Shown: positions 49,601 to 61,039, counted from the stretch's first letter. The stretch is DNA of 64,000 nt from Owenia fusiformis (GCA_903813345.2 CAIIXF020000008.1:22926822-22990821); one strand, 5' to 3'. Notes: a model not told the origin generated them from the sequence alone. Numbers and translations are program-made.

Positions 49601-52600
49601 TGAATCAAAACTATGAATTAGTGATATCCATGTTTCTAACGAAAGCATGAATTTGAAAGAAACAAACATTCTACTCATATGGTATAAAGGTATTACTTGT
49701 TGTGTCCATTTTAGATTTGATTGAAGAACTTCATTAGAGGCAATTTTGAAATTACAATATATTAAAAGAGGCTCTGTTGCTTAGATGGGAGAATCAATTA
49801 GCTGCATTGTTCAGTTTATGACAAAATTGATGTTTAGTGTTACTTTCATGAACACCCATCCTGTAAAATAGCATTTGGAATCTACTAGTTTGTATATAGA
49901 TGAATTAGATAAGGCATTGTCGAGGAAAAATATCCAACAAGATTACTAGTTTGCTCATGAAATTAGGCATACTTTAACTTGAAACAATTTGTAACACTCA
50001 ATTTTTGGGGTTTGGAGATCGAAGTCATAATGATGTTTGAAAAACAAGCAATTTTAAAATATTTATGTTTTACCCAAATTTTTAAAGAATGTTAACCTTT
50101 GTTTCTTCTGTTTTATTCTCAAATAAATCATGGTCATCAATTCTATTGTGACATAATCATCATTTACCAATTTTAAAATTAAATATTACTGGTTAGAGAA
50201 TGTGATTTCTTACTTTAGGTTATATTTATATCCCGATTTATATGTATAATAATAATTGATGAAGGCGAATAGAGATTATCCTACATGAGGTTCGGGGTAT
50301 TGGAATTATCCCGAGGCCAATATAATATATCTGGTCGAGGGTCGTAGGTCCCGAGGGAAGATATTTTCTATTGGACAAAGGCCTTAGGTCCTGAGGGAAG
50401 ATATATTATATTTGCCAAGGGATAATCCTAATAACATGAACTGACTATAGGATTATCTGTTTATCCCATATCAATCTTTCTTATCTGGTTCACATTGTTC
50501 AATTGGCCAGAGTTAGAAAGAATACAACCACATGAATGTATTCATGACTAATTTTATTTTCTTGGCCTTAGGAGGATTCTCCTGTTTTTTAAGTATTCAT
50601 CCACATATTCTTGAATCATTGATTATTAACATATGTATTAAGTATGCTACTTCCCTCATTGCTAATCATACACAAATGATGATTATGACTTAGTGGGCAG
50701 GTGTAATATATCTGCCCTCTCAGGCAGGGACATTAGCTATATCTGCCCGCTGATGAAAATATAAGTATTTATAAACCTGCTATATGTATCTGAAACATAT
50801 CCAAGTATGGGACAAATGTATCTACTTTGATTTCATACACTAAACCGATTTGTTTAGGAATTATATGAAGTATTTCAAAAACATATACCGAACCACTATT
50901 GAAGGAATCATTGAAAATACAGCATATCAGAAACATGTGTAAATTGTTTATCTTGCAATTATTTTGCTAAATACTAATAGAAATTATACTGTACCTTCCA
51001 GAGAATAGTTTTTTTGTTAACTATGAGCCAATGAATGAATGAATGAATGCATTTTATTATAACTGCAAAATGCTGCTCTATGCAATTCATACAAAAAATT
51101 AATTTTGCCATATTAGAATCAAGTATAATCTTTAATCCATTAGATAGATCATGCATTGCCTGATGTTGAGGTATTGATAAAAGAATCAGCAAGTGTCTGA
51201 CAAAATGGATTTTAGTGTTATGTATTAGGCAAAATATTAGGAAGGGTATAAACGGTCTCCAATCTTTCTAGTTTTGAGTATTACGTCTTCTTGCTTTGAT
51301 TCAAATTATCCTCGGTCACTATTTGTAACCCCTCAATCCTTCCCCATTTAGGCCATGGATATGAAGATGATTTGGAGGTTATGTGAAGGATACTAGGGAA
51401 TGGTTAATAGCCAGAGTTAAATTAGTTCATTTAAGTTTAATCATAAATGTTATGCAATTCACACTAGCATCAAATATCATACCAAAAGGATTGAACTGTT
51501 CATTACTTTTCAATTGCAGTAAACATGGTAAAATGGTTCTAAATATTGAACATTGTTGAACAAGCATAGATGACTTGAATAGCTCTAGATGACTTGAACT
51601 TATCCATTCATATTCTAGGAACAAGTCAATGAATAAGTAAGACTTGACTCTTGACAGGCTTAAAAGACAGATGACCCTATAAGACTTAAACTAAAAGTTC
51701 ATTTGACCATTGATGACCTATGATAGGGAAGGGTCAGGATAACACTTATATAAAATATTTAAAGTGTCTAATAATGATAATGAACATATTACAATGTTAC
51801 ACAACATTAGTAGATGCTAATTAAATGTCAATTATTGTTAGTGTAATCTGCATTTTTCATTTAATGCTGCAACAAGCGCACAAGTACCAAAAAGTGCCAC
51901 GCCCACTTTTCCCTGAGAGCAGCTATGTGTGACTATATTTGATAAATAATATTGATTTATAGGATCATTATATCAACTTTTAAGTGTTTTAGTGTTAATA
52001 TAGACATAATATTACAAATTTTGACAAAGTAGCAGCCATAAAATCCAAACAGTTTTTGAAATATTTCACTTAGAGAACAAAGGGACACATTTGGGAGGGG
52101 GTCAAATTGAGAATATTTCGAGATATAAATACTGTTTCTATGGTAACCATATAAGTTAGAGATTGGAAATTTCCGGCACTTATTAACCATAACATGCCCT
52201 ACCCAATATAAAACAATGAATATCTGACATGCATTAGTATTCTTTTTATTGGGTGGTATTAAAGTACCCCCATGGTTTTTTGGGGGTAGGGGTATTAATT
52301 GGTCTGAGGGCCGTCTGCCACCCCTATAGAAAGTCCAACTACCCAGAAAGTGTCCAATATAATCATACAGATGGTTTGAAATAGGTTGGAATGTGTAACC
52401 TTTCATGTAAGGAAGGTTGCATTTCTAGAGCACTTCTACAGAGTGGCTTACAGTCTATAAACCTAGAATATTTAAATGTCCCTCTTTAGGAAAACTCCGT
52501 TTCAAGTGTGGAAGGGTAAACTTTTGATATGCTAAACTAAATAGAAAGTTACAATTGCTTCCCGGTGAATCACATCAGGGAATTTAGCCGATTTGATTGA

Positions 52601-55600
52601 TTCGGAAATGTCTCTCTTCAGAAATCGTATTCAACTGGATATCGCGCCATTGCAATACTTGTACTAGTCGTTCCATTATTCTATTCTTCGACGATTTTAA
52701 ATTGTAATTGAATTTAAAATTCATGTTTAAATATATTGAATTAATTACGTTTCAAAACTTCCGTATACAAATACGGTAAAACCTGCGGACAAGGAACGGT
52801 GGCCATTGCCACAGAGAGGCTGCATGTTTTAGGCCAGTCCCAAACACTATTGATGTGTCGTAAGACGATACTTACAACTGATATTCAAGTTTCTTCCTAT
52901 TTGCGCCATTTTCGAATTCAACGGACGGCTGATGGATTAACATACAGATTTATGTCAAACTCACTCAAATATGCATGGAATATTGGCGAGACGGGTAATA
53001 TTCATATTAAAATGAATTGGTCATGAAAAAGTAGTTAAACCACCAGCCGAACACCGAGATATTTTAGTAATGGCTACACTATTTGAAATATAACTGAGAA
53101 GTCCATTTGGAAATTGAACGTTTTTATACGATATTACATACTAGTCCTCTGTATAAACCCCAAATCCAATTCCTCCTAGTAATTAACAAAGGCCTATTTT
53201 TATTCCATATGTTTTCCAAAGGAAATGATAGAAAATGAAAACAATACTTGTAATCGTATTGACAGCTGAAATATATAAAAATCGTAATGATAGGAGAAAT
53301 TATGGACATGTGTACGGAATGATCACATTCATCTGGTTTTATTTTCCCAAGAATTTTGAACTAGTCTTTTTCTGTGCTAAATTGCTAAAATAAAGATTAA
53401 AAATTAGATTTTTGAGTTTGATCAATGGTTTATATCAAAAGAATAAAACTATTAATCATAATAAGTGGGTGTGGCAGATGAGTATGCGCACGCACAACGA
53501 AGCATTTTAAGTGCAGTGTAACACCAAATAATTGCTTCGTTAGGGTTAGATAAATCCAGTGTGGACACAATTTTTTCGCTAACATTCGTTACAAAAATGC
53601 TTCGTTAGACTCAACCCAGCAGTGTAACAGGTACCATTGAAACTAAACATGATAAATCATTCCATATCACGTGTAAAAGTCGCAATCTAATCCAACTATA
53701 TATAGAAGCGATTAAACCATGGTAACATGAATTCTTCGTTCACCATCGTACACGAACAGGTACAACAGTAAATTTTGGATCGCGGTGTGATTTAAAAATC
53801 TAAACTAATTCTAAAATTGTGATTTACCCTCTCCCCTCTGATCATACCCAAAAGAGTTATCTCACAACTCTGGACACCAGGACACAATTCTTACTAGAGT
53901 CCGTGTTTATTGAACCAGCGCCATTTAAAAACTGTCTCTGGTTGAACATCATCCAACAACTGAGCTGTGACTAATTTTTTATAAAGGGCATATCTTTACA
54001 GACATCTATTCGAATTGACTTATTGAAGAACGATTAACGTTCTTAAAACAAACAAGCTCCCTTCCATAAAATACAACTTACTTGTCTTTTTCTTGTATAT
54101 GAATTCATATGTGCAACGGGATAAACAGTTTTGGCAAAGCTTAAGATTCCCATTAGAGTATAAACTGATCTTATCCTCAACAATTTAGCTGCGGAATATA
54201 TAAACTGCTTGACAATTTGTTTGTTTTCCATTGTGATACTGCAGGAAATATCCACGGCAAATACAAGGTCTATCCCACACACTTTAACATCCAGTGGCAC
54301 TGGAATATTGGAGAACATAAAAATTCATGAAGTAAATATTGAAATAACAAAACAATTCATCAGAGAGAACAGTTGGATGCGTTCACATAGTGTAGTTCAC
54401 AATTCATATAGAAATAGATGGCCATTGGCAGACGCAAGGCCACTATGCATGTTGTTTTCAGAATTTAGCAATGTTTCCAGATTAAGGAATACATTCCCTA
54501 AAGCCTGATTTTCTCTCTAGCATAGTATTACATATTTAAATAAATTACATAGTTTCCTGGCATTTTCATACAATTTTGAATGTTACACAGAGGTGCTTTT
54601 TGAAAAGTACTACTACTAAAGGGGTAACAAAGACTATCTCCCAACTTTATGATAATATTTCCTTCCGACATTTTACAATTTCTAGTCATAGCTGCCACTA
54701 AAAATAATTATTACCACCTTGCAGGGCCTGTTCTAGGGGTTTTAGTACTAGTTTAGAAGGCATTTAAATTGCTATATTGACGTGAGCAATATTGTGTCGG
54801 GCGTTAATTACCCTTTGCATTCGTTTGACTTCACTTCTTAAAAGAGAGCTTCGTCTGTAGTTTAACTAGACTCTGCACGCAGGGTAGGCGTTAATGACTT
54901 TAGTCGGGCAATAATGACATTATCCGCCCGGCTATGTTTCCTGGGAAAAGTGATATCGTTCAGTGCGTAAGATTTTCTATTTCAAATTTGCTGTTTCAGC
55001 CCTAGGCATTAACGGTGGTAATAATAGTAATAACATCATTTCTGCGGGCAAAATAGTGAAATATTGGACCTTGGGCCTGCGGCCTTTGGTCCAATATTTC
55101 ACTATATTGCCCTTTGAAATGACGTTATTGTACTATTAATGAAGGATTGAAGCTCTGGATTCAGTGCATTGCGTGCTGAATCAATCCATTTAAGGTGTTG
55201 TTTCCAAATCTTTGCATGGGCGCGCAGCAGGAATGCAAAGTTAAGGAAACAACGCCTGGGTGGAATGAAACAGCCACAATCCATTGAGTCTTGGGCTTAA
55301 ATTCATAGGCTTAAATTCTTTTCACACATTGCAAAATCATTTCTACAAAATCACCTAAAAGATACAAAATCACTAAAAGAACATATTTTCAATAAAACTT
55401 TGCAATGGTCAAGTTGGCAAAGCATCAATTTCAATCTCCTCACCTTGACAACCATACAATTAATGCGTCATTGGTTATATAACGGAATGCAGTTACGTGA
55501 AATAGCTTGTTCTGATTGGATGGAATTGGACATACCTTGCCAAGCTATATGTGAATATCACAAAATGCATGTGTAGTTATAAAACCCAAAGTACGTATAT

Positions 55601-58600
55601 GTTTTTGTTTTTGATCGTGAAATAAGGCGTTTCAACTTTCTTATATACAATATATGCTACAATGTATGTTACTAATACCATCTTTCTATTTTGCATCCAG
55701 ATGAGATCATCCAGATGAACACTAAGAATATAGCATACTAATAGTAATAGTTAAAAAGTTACTTGGCGATAATACATACTTTCCAATACTTTGATATTGC
55801 GTATTCAGTTTCATTGCTTAAAGCTGACATTCGGGGTAACTCTTGGGGTGAATTTCCATGAAAGGGGGGGGGGCAATCAATTTAAACAAACCTCGGAACA
55901 TGGGACAGGGAAGAAACAGCTAACTGCCCCCAAATTTCGGCGATTGTAAAAACTCACCATGTCAGCTAAAACAGGAATGATCGGATCAGAACAGAGAATA
56001 CAAACCTATTCCCTTGTCTGCGAGAGTTCTCTTACACTTGGTATTAGGTTTTGTACATGGGTTAAAGTTTTGGCCTTTCCCTGTATAATTATATTTATAT
56101 TTCATCATATCGCTCACACTTTTCCCGTCTTCACATTGCTTTCTCTCGTAATGTTGCCCTACGCACTCAAAGTAGTGACAATCATCAGGCTCAATATTTA
56201 GGTCAGGAATATGGTACATGAACCTAGCGTTTGGTTCATGTAAATTGCATTGTTCTGAAACGAAAAATACACAATTTATGTATAATTAAACAATTTAAAA
56301 TATATTTCAATTTCATGTTTGGTAGAATTAAAAAGATGTTGGCAATTCATCGAAGTTGTACTTGCTGCAATAGAATTACAGTTTAACCATGCATTAAAAT
56401 ACGTTTTGAAATCAAATTATTAAATATTGGCTCCGTTTACTTATCTATCCCCAGGAAATATTCTTCATAAAACATGTACGTACGCCTGGTCAAGCAAAGT
56501 CATTTTTGAAAAATGTAATTTATTCTTAGAATGGGCAAACTCAAAAGATCGATGATGACCCCTGTTACACAGGCCAGTTGAAATGCTTCGTTACGAAGCA
56601 ATTTGACAAAAAGCTTCGTAACGAAGCAATTTTGGGCCAGTGTAACACCTCTGCCTTCGTTGGAAAAGCTTAGTTGATAACGAAGCAATTGAGTAGAAAA
56701 TTCAACGAAGGTTAGCTCCCAACGAAGCTTTTTTGGCCTGTGTAACAGGTAGCTTCGTTAGAAAATGCTTAGTTGGCGGTTTGCGCATGCGCGTAATAAA
56801 GAGCACATTCATAATTTTGTATTAAATGAGAGGAATCGCGAGGAAAGAACATGTTTTTAAGTACGTATTATTATAATGCTACGTTTTGATTAAAATAATT
56901 ACCTATTTGCGTCACTGATTGACGCTAACTCAAGCCCTAAACGCCACGTATAAATGTGATTTACCGTCTTTCGTAGCATTTCATTCGATTCCCTGCCTTT
57001 CCTCGCATTGATATAACAAAAAGTATTAAATCTAAAAACGCAGGTTTTACCGTATATGTATATGGTAGTTTTGAAATGTTTATCTGATCTAAATATGTTG
57101 AATTAATTACGTTTCAAAACTTCCGTATACAAATACGGTAAAACCTGCGGACAAGGAACGGTGGCAAAAATTGTTTCTTGTCGACAGATATTTGCCACAG
57201 AGAGGCTGCATGTTTTAGGCCAGCCCCAAACACTATTGATGTGTCGTAAGACGATGCTTACAACTGATATTCAAGTTTCTTCCTATTTGCGTCATTTTCG
57301 AATTCAACGGACGGCTGATGGATTAACATACTAATTTATGTCAAACTCACTCAAATATGCATGGAGCATTGGCGAGACGGGTAATATTCATATTAAAATG
57401 AATTGGTCATGAAATAGTAGTTACACGCGGTCCTAACTTCGACCGTTAATTTGAATTTTTGACCTACCGGATGTTTGAAAATCAAGGATTAAGAGTATCA
57501 TACTGCACCGTTTTTCTTCAAACTTGTTCCATTCAAAGCATAACAAAAATCCCTTTCTGATGGTACATTATTCTCTTAAACAGAGTCCCTACTTCCAGCG
57601 GCATTTTGGTCCCCAGCGGTGAGAAGGCCTTCTAACAGCTGGGGACCAAAACGCTGCTAGAACGAGGGACTCTTTACAATAAAGTAATGCACCGACAGAA
57701 AGGCAATTTTGTTTTGCTTTTAATGGTATAGGTTAAAGAAAAACGTTGCAGTATGAGACTCGCAATCCTTGATTTTCAAGCATCTGGTAGGTCGAAAATT
57801 AAAATTAACGGTCGAAGTTAGGACCGCGTGAGTTAAACCACCAGCCGAACACCGAGATATTTTAGTAATGGCTACACTGTTAGAAATATAACTGGAAATT
57901 GAACGTTTTTATACGATATTACATACTAGTCGTCTGTATAAACCCCGAATCCAATTCCTCCTACTAATTAACATAGGCCTATTTTTATTCCATATGTTTT
58001 CCAAAGGAAATGATAGAAAATGAAAACAATACGTGTAATCGTATTGACAGCTGAAATATATAAAAATCGAAATGATCGGAAAAATGTATGGACATGTGTA
58101 CGGAATGATCACATTCATCTTGTTTTATTTTCCCGAGAATTTTGAACTAGTCTTTTTCTGTGCTGATTTGTTAAAATAAAGATTAAAAATTAGATTTTTG
58201 AGTTTGATCAATGGTTTATATCAAAAGAATAAAAATATTAATCATAATAAGTGGGTGGGGCAGATGAGTAATGCGCACGCGCAACGAAGCATTTTAAGTG
58301 CAGTGTAACACCAAATAATTGCTTCGTTAGGGTTGGATAAAGCCAGTGTGGACACAATTTTTTCGCTAACCTTCGTTACAAAAATGCTTCGTTAGACTCA
58401 ACCCAGCAGTGTAACAGGTACCGATGATGATATATTTATCAAGACCCTTGGAGAAGGTTTCCTTGTCGTCATTTGTTACGCGCGACGCCTTGATTTTGAT
58501 GGCTCACCCAGACTCCAATATGCGCCCTATGCAGACAGAGCCTGTGGGAAATATTGGGTGCGGCGCAAATGAGCGGAGGGTACGTTTATGGAGCTGCTCC

Positions 58601-60078
58601 GCATCCAATATTTAGAGGGGCTCATATCTGAAAAACATTTCCGAATTTTTATAAAATCACACAGATACTGCCTGGCTTCCAAGATGCAAAAATAATTTGT
58701 ATAGATAGTGTACCTTGAACACCATTTTTTATGAATGCTGGGGACTCAGTATTAAAAGGATAATTTCAAAAGATATAGGTCTGGGAAAGGTTTAAGGCAC
58801 ACTGCGTCGCTATAGAATGAATTGCGCTACTATTTTCACAATTGTATTGATATTTGGTGTCAAATACACATATCTTGGTATATTTGAAGTCCCAAAACGG
58901 CTTAGTTTCAGAAATATCCCAAATTTAAATTCAAAAATGACCGTTAGCTCCGCACCCTCCGCTCATTTGCTCCGCACCCAATATTTCCCACAGGCTCTGT
59001 CTGCATAGGGTGATATGGCAAAAATCCTTTTATAGCTACGAAAAGACAATTCGAAGACGAACATTTTGATATAATATAATGTATATATTAAGGATAAACA
59101 GAACACGGGAATATCAATGTATGAGATACGCGGAAATCGCGAAATTATCACGTCGTACTCAATATGGTAACTTGTCGACTAACTTGTATTTTACATTTTA
59201 TCACGCTGTACTTGTGTTCTACAACTATGTGTATTTTGATCAGAAGTAAGTTTAGTCTAGTTTTAGAACAGGAGCTGTACCAAATTAAGCGTGACAGTTA
59301 ACGCGCAGGTTAAGGTACAACACAAGGGTGATGATATTGAGCAAACTGATGTTTTCATTGGTTCAGAAAGATCTGGCCGGTCTAGTTTCTAGATATTTTT
59401 CTATGTAAATGTCTGTAACAATATCCTAGACAGTGAACTTTACAGTGAATTTCATAGTTAAACCTACACAAACTGATTTACCTGAGATACAGTATAACGA
59501 AAATTCAAATACCTGTGTTGTACCTTACCGTTACTCCGCGTCAAACCGTATACTACTTTCTGAGTTTTTGTATGTTTAACTATGAAGTTCTCTGTCAAGT
59601 TCACTGTCTGGAATGCTTTTATAGACATTTACATAATAAAATATCTAAAAACCAGACCAGATCTTTCTGAAACAATGAAAACATCAGTTTGCTCATATTC
59701 CATCACCCTCGTGTAGTACCTTTACCCGCGCGTTCAACTGGCACGCTTAATTGGTACACGCCCTGTATTTAGTATTGTAGATTGTAGTGACTGATACGTC
59801 TCTATTACGACATCAGAGAGTCATACAGTATATATAAACTTGTTTATTGCCATTACCAATTAAATAATAAATATTTTACAGAACTGCTGGTTTAGCAATT
59901 TTGAGTCATACAAATGGTAAAAATCCTTACTGTCATATTCTTCACGTTCACCAACTCTGTGGAACTTTTGACTTACGCCACCAGGAACCAAATCAAATAT
60001 GTTATGTACAAATCTATTTCCTAGAACAGTGGGAGGCAGGGCCACACACACTACAGTAATTAAACACCAAATAGACAT
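43684..60078 (-). CDS. Gene D: secreted six-Cys plus vWA protein
   Basis: Five exons on the minus strand: 60078-59931, 56254-56006, 54299-54082, 46958-46827 and 43959-43684, giving 340 residues. Exon 1 encodes a signal peptide (MSIWCLITVVCVALPPTVLG). Exon 2 (residues about 50-132) is the six-Cys domain (DCHYFEC, QCEDG, NPCTK, KCKR), similar to CBM14-like modules. Exons 3-5 are the vWA domain with an intact MIDAS: D149-I-S151-C-S153, T224 in DCGTSTW and D257 in VITDGE. Phases and exon sizes match genes B and C. Introns total about 15 kb and are full of foldback and MITE insertions. A second copy of the last exon lies downstream at 42655-42912. The role as an extracellular matrix or secreted binding protein is by family analogy only. 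Confidence 0.87.
44074..44962. repeat. Direct repeat of about 330 bp in gene D intron 4
   Basis: The segment starting ACCGTGCTCTATTCGAATTT near 44078 recurs near 44634, continuing through TCCGGGGATAGCTGTTC, ACTCCCTCCGTAACTA and CGGCCGACTTCAGAATCTTG. The intervening part is a hairpin (44456-44618). Confidence 0.8.
44456..44618. repeat. Long hairpin with about 60-bp arms
   Basis: The left arm 44460-44521 (GGAATAAATAATGATAGGCC ... GGACAGAATGTT) is inverted almost perfectly at about 44559-44618 (AACATTCTGTCC ... GGCCTATCATTATTTATTCC). The loop is about 38 bases. It lies on the minus-strand transcript of gene D intron 4 and could form a stable stem. A frame at 44215-44592 crossing it is not judged real. 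Confidence 0.85.
45096..46273. mobile_element. Foldback element with about 240-bp arms
   Basis: The arms about 45096-45335 and 46030-46273 are inverted, with few differences (TGAAATATATGATGCCTCCC at the left end, GGGAGGCATCATATATTTCA at the right). A second inner inverted pair, TGCCAAACTTTGTGACAAAG and CTTTGTCACAAAGTTTGGCA, flanks two copies of AGAAGACGGACCGGTTCGGG near 45935-45990. Related ACCGGTACGGGT repeats sit just outside at 45000-45035. No open frame of note. Confidence 0.85.
46998..47815. mobile_element. Near-perfect palindrome with four GTCCGCTGTGACGGAGC motifs
   Basis: The arms 47019-47387 and 47412-47791 are inverted copies with a spacer of about 24 bases. The 17-base motif GTCCGCTGTGACGGAGC stands at 47019 and 47370. 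Its reverse complement stands at 47412 and 47775, so each arm is bounded by the motif at both ends. Outer flanks also match inverted (CACAGGCTGAAATAT and ATACTAGCCTGTG). The single unit at 13428-13831 is the same family. It lies in gene D intron 3 on the exon 4 side. Confidence 0.9.
47956..48190. repeat. Ends of the CCTGTTACAC element family
   Basis: ATGACCCCTGTTACACAGGC at about 47950 followed by AGTTGAAATGCT, and AGTTGAAATGCTTCGTTACG near 48145, match the left end at 56557. A complete element was not delimited here. Confidence 0.55.
48640..50830. mobile_element. 2.2-kb foldback element with about 500-bp ends
   Basis: Left sequence from TCCCATACTTGG (48649, and again at 48706) through TTATATTTTCATCAGCGGGC, the AACAATGTGAACCAGAT segment and TAGTCGGTTCAGGATATT is inverted at 50380-50810, which ends CCAAGTATGGGA. 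The internal part 49180-50380 is mostly unique. Several perfect small palindromes occur within (AGCGGGCAGATATAGTATAT with its mirror at 48797-48826; 49120-49195). The 84-codon frame at 48850-49104 lies in the left end and has no recognised domain. Confidence 0.82.
49118..49210. repeat. Perfect 76-bp-scale palindrome
   Basis: GGTTCAGGATATTGGGATTA is followed by CCAATATAATATATTGG at the centre and the mirror TAATCCCAATATCCTGAACC. Arms pair nearly base for base, so the site can extrude as a cruciform. Confidence 0.85.
50830..52720. other. Part of gene D intron 3, nothing recognised
   Basis: AT-rich, with an ATGAATGAATGAATG microsatellite near 51030. No family exon or element border was seen. 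The 149-codon minus frame at 51957-52406 has no supportable domain. Confidence 0.4.
52730..53634. mobile_element. CCTGTTACAC-family element, 5'-truncated copy
   Basis: It is homologous over about 900 bp to 57090-58420, from GAATTAATTACGTTTCAAAA through ACCTGCGGACAAGGAACGG to the shared right end CAACCCAGCAGTGTAACAGG. It carries the empty target (GTAGTTAAACC at 53031-53041) of the MITE that sits in the other copy. A left end with CCTGTTACAC is not seen. Confidence 0.8.
54985..55142. repeat. Hairpin with about 50-bp arms
   Basis: ATAATAGTAATAACATCATT ... AAATAGTGAAATATTGGACC is inverted as GGTCCAATATTTCACTATAT ... GACGTTATTGTACTATT, with a TTGGGCCTGCGGCCTTT loop near 55070-55085. Confidence 0.8.
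55138..55600. repeat. Dispersed repeat shared with 60534-60890
   Basis: Blocks GAAACAACGCCTG, CATTGAGTCTTGGGCT, AAAATCACTA.AAGAACA and AAGCATCAATTT occur in the same order in both places. In each copy the first 150 bases form an imperfect inverted repeat (GTGTTGTTTCC and GGAAACAACGCC). No coding potential. Confidence 0.7.
56557..58422. mobile_element. CCTGTTACAC-family element, full copy with nested MITE
   Basis: The left end is CCCCTGTTACACAGGCCAGT and the right end AGCAGTGTAACAGGTAC. The word CGATGATGA lies at both outer edges (56550-56558 and 58422-58430), a candidate target duplication of 8-9 bases. The left 200 bases hold repeated CTTCGTTACGAAGC palindromes and further GTGTAACA motifs. 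A 407-bp MITE is inserted at 57424. No transposase is seen, so it is non-autonomous. It lies in gene D intron 1. Confidence 0.78.
57424..57830. mobile_element. 407-bp foldback MITE with 5-bp target duplication
   Basis: The ends are CACGCGGTCCTAACTTCGAC and GTCGAAGTTAGGACCGCGTG, and inverted similarity continues through most of the element, with GCTGGGGACCAAAACGCTG and its mirror around the centre. AGTTA flanks it at 57419-57423 and 57831-57835. The paralogous element at 52730-53634 has a single AGTTA at the equivalent place (53033-53037), giving an empty site. Confidence 0.95.
58525..59010. mobile_element. 486-bp MITE with CCCTATGCAGACAG ends
   Basis: Left CCCTATGCAGACAGAGCCTG ... GCAAATGAGCGGAGGGT is inverted at 58940-59010, ending CTGTCTGCATAGGG. 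The arms are about 65 bases. The centre is AT-rich with no frame. A precise target duplication is unclear (ATATG-like words on both sides). Confidence 0.85.
59268..59766. mobile_element. Intact CAGG...CCTG foldback element
   Basis: It begins ACAGGAGCTGTACCAAATTA and ends TAATTGGTACACGCCCTGT. Inverted similarity extends about 160 bases inward (AGCAAACTGATGTTTTCATT and AATGAAAACATCAGTTTGCT). It is the same family as the broken copy at 19374/23392 and lies in gene D intron 1, about 170 bases from exon 1's donor. Confidence 0.85.
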
Positions 60079-60203
60079 ACTCTACAATAAAAAATTAATA
60101 TCTTTCTGTGGTCACTTATTAGGGGATCAGTTTTTGGAACAATTGCAAATGTAAAATCAGATTTACTCATGTTATTCTATTTCTGATTCGATACTTAATA
60201 ATG

Positions 60204-60345
60204 CAGGGGCGGATCTGGGAACCATCAAGGGGGGGGGGGGGCGCAAATTTCAGGTCAGAGAAATTCAAAATTTGGACTGAAATTAAAAAATAAGGCCTTA
60301 AAGGCCCAGTGATTTTGGAGCCTTAAGACCTTTTAAAAGACGTTT
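60204..60345. mobile_element. Partial MITE with CAGGGGCGGATC end and poly-G
   Basis: CAGGGGCGGATCTGGGAACC followed by a G run, then GGCCTTAAAGGCC, matches the reverse of 19590-19856. The other end is not found. It lies about 125 bp upstream of gene D's start codon. Confidence 0.65.
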
Positions 60346-60533
60346 TAAGTTACTTTTGCATATTCTAAATTTTTAAATTGCGTAAATGATAAAAATGACA
60401 TTAGATGGATGGACTCTGCCAGCTTACGGTTCAGAGGCTTCATCATCAGATCATAGATGGTCGTACGCAAGCGTTTGCGATGTTTTTGCGATTTGAACAT
60501 TTACGCCGGTACAACTCTAGCGTTGTTTCATAT

Positions 60534-60890
60534 CATGGATTGAGGATTTAAGCCCTGGACTCCATGCATTGTGGAATGACCATTCCCTGACGGTGTTGCT
60601 TTCCGAAACCATCGAGTGTTAATTTTAGGAAACAACGCCTGAAAGGAATGGTCATTCCACAATGAATTGAGTCTTGGGCTAAATTATTTTCCCACGTTTT
60701 AAAATAAGCTCTACCATGTCACTTAAAAGAAAGAAAATCACTATAAGAACACGATTTCAATGAAACCTTTTGCAAGGGTCAAGTTGCAAAAGCATCAATT
60801 TTAATCGGTAGAGTCAAGTAGTCACCTTGACAGCCACATAAGGAGTGGCCCTGGATGCTGATTGGTGATATCAATCCAGAAGACTTTATA
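60534..60890. repeat. Second copy of the 55138 dispersed repeat
   Basis: It contains GGAAACAACGCCTG, TGAGTCTTGGGCT, AATCACTATAAGAACACGAT and AAAAGCATCAATTTTAATC in the same order as 55138-55600. Here ATGGTCATTCCACAATG pairs with CATTGTGGAATGACCAT. Confidence 0.7.
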
Positions 60891-61039
60891 TTAAGTTTGC
60901 AATTGCATTCATGAAGACACTTGGCATTAATACGAAATGTCATCAGCTGAAATGGTTAGAAAGTGTAGACTTGCTGTCGACGCTATCCGATACACCGGTC
61001 ACAAATACACCCCATGCAAACAGATCACCAAAAATTACA

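Noticed and set aside
51957-52406. 149-codon minus-strand frame
   Set aside because: The longest unassigned frame in gene D intron 3, but without recognisable domain, splice support or codon pattern.
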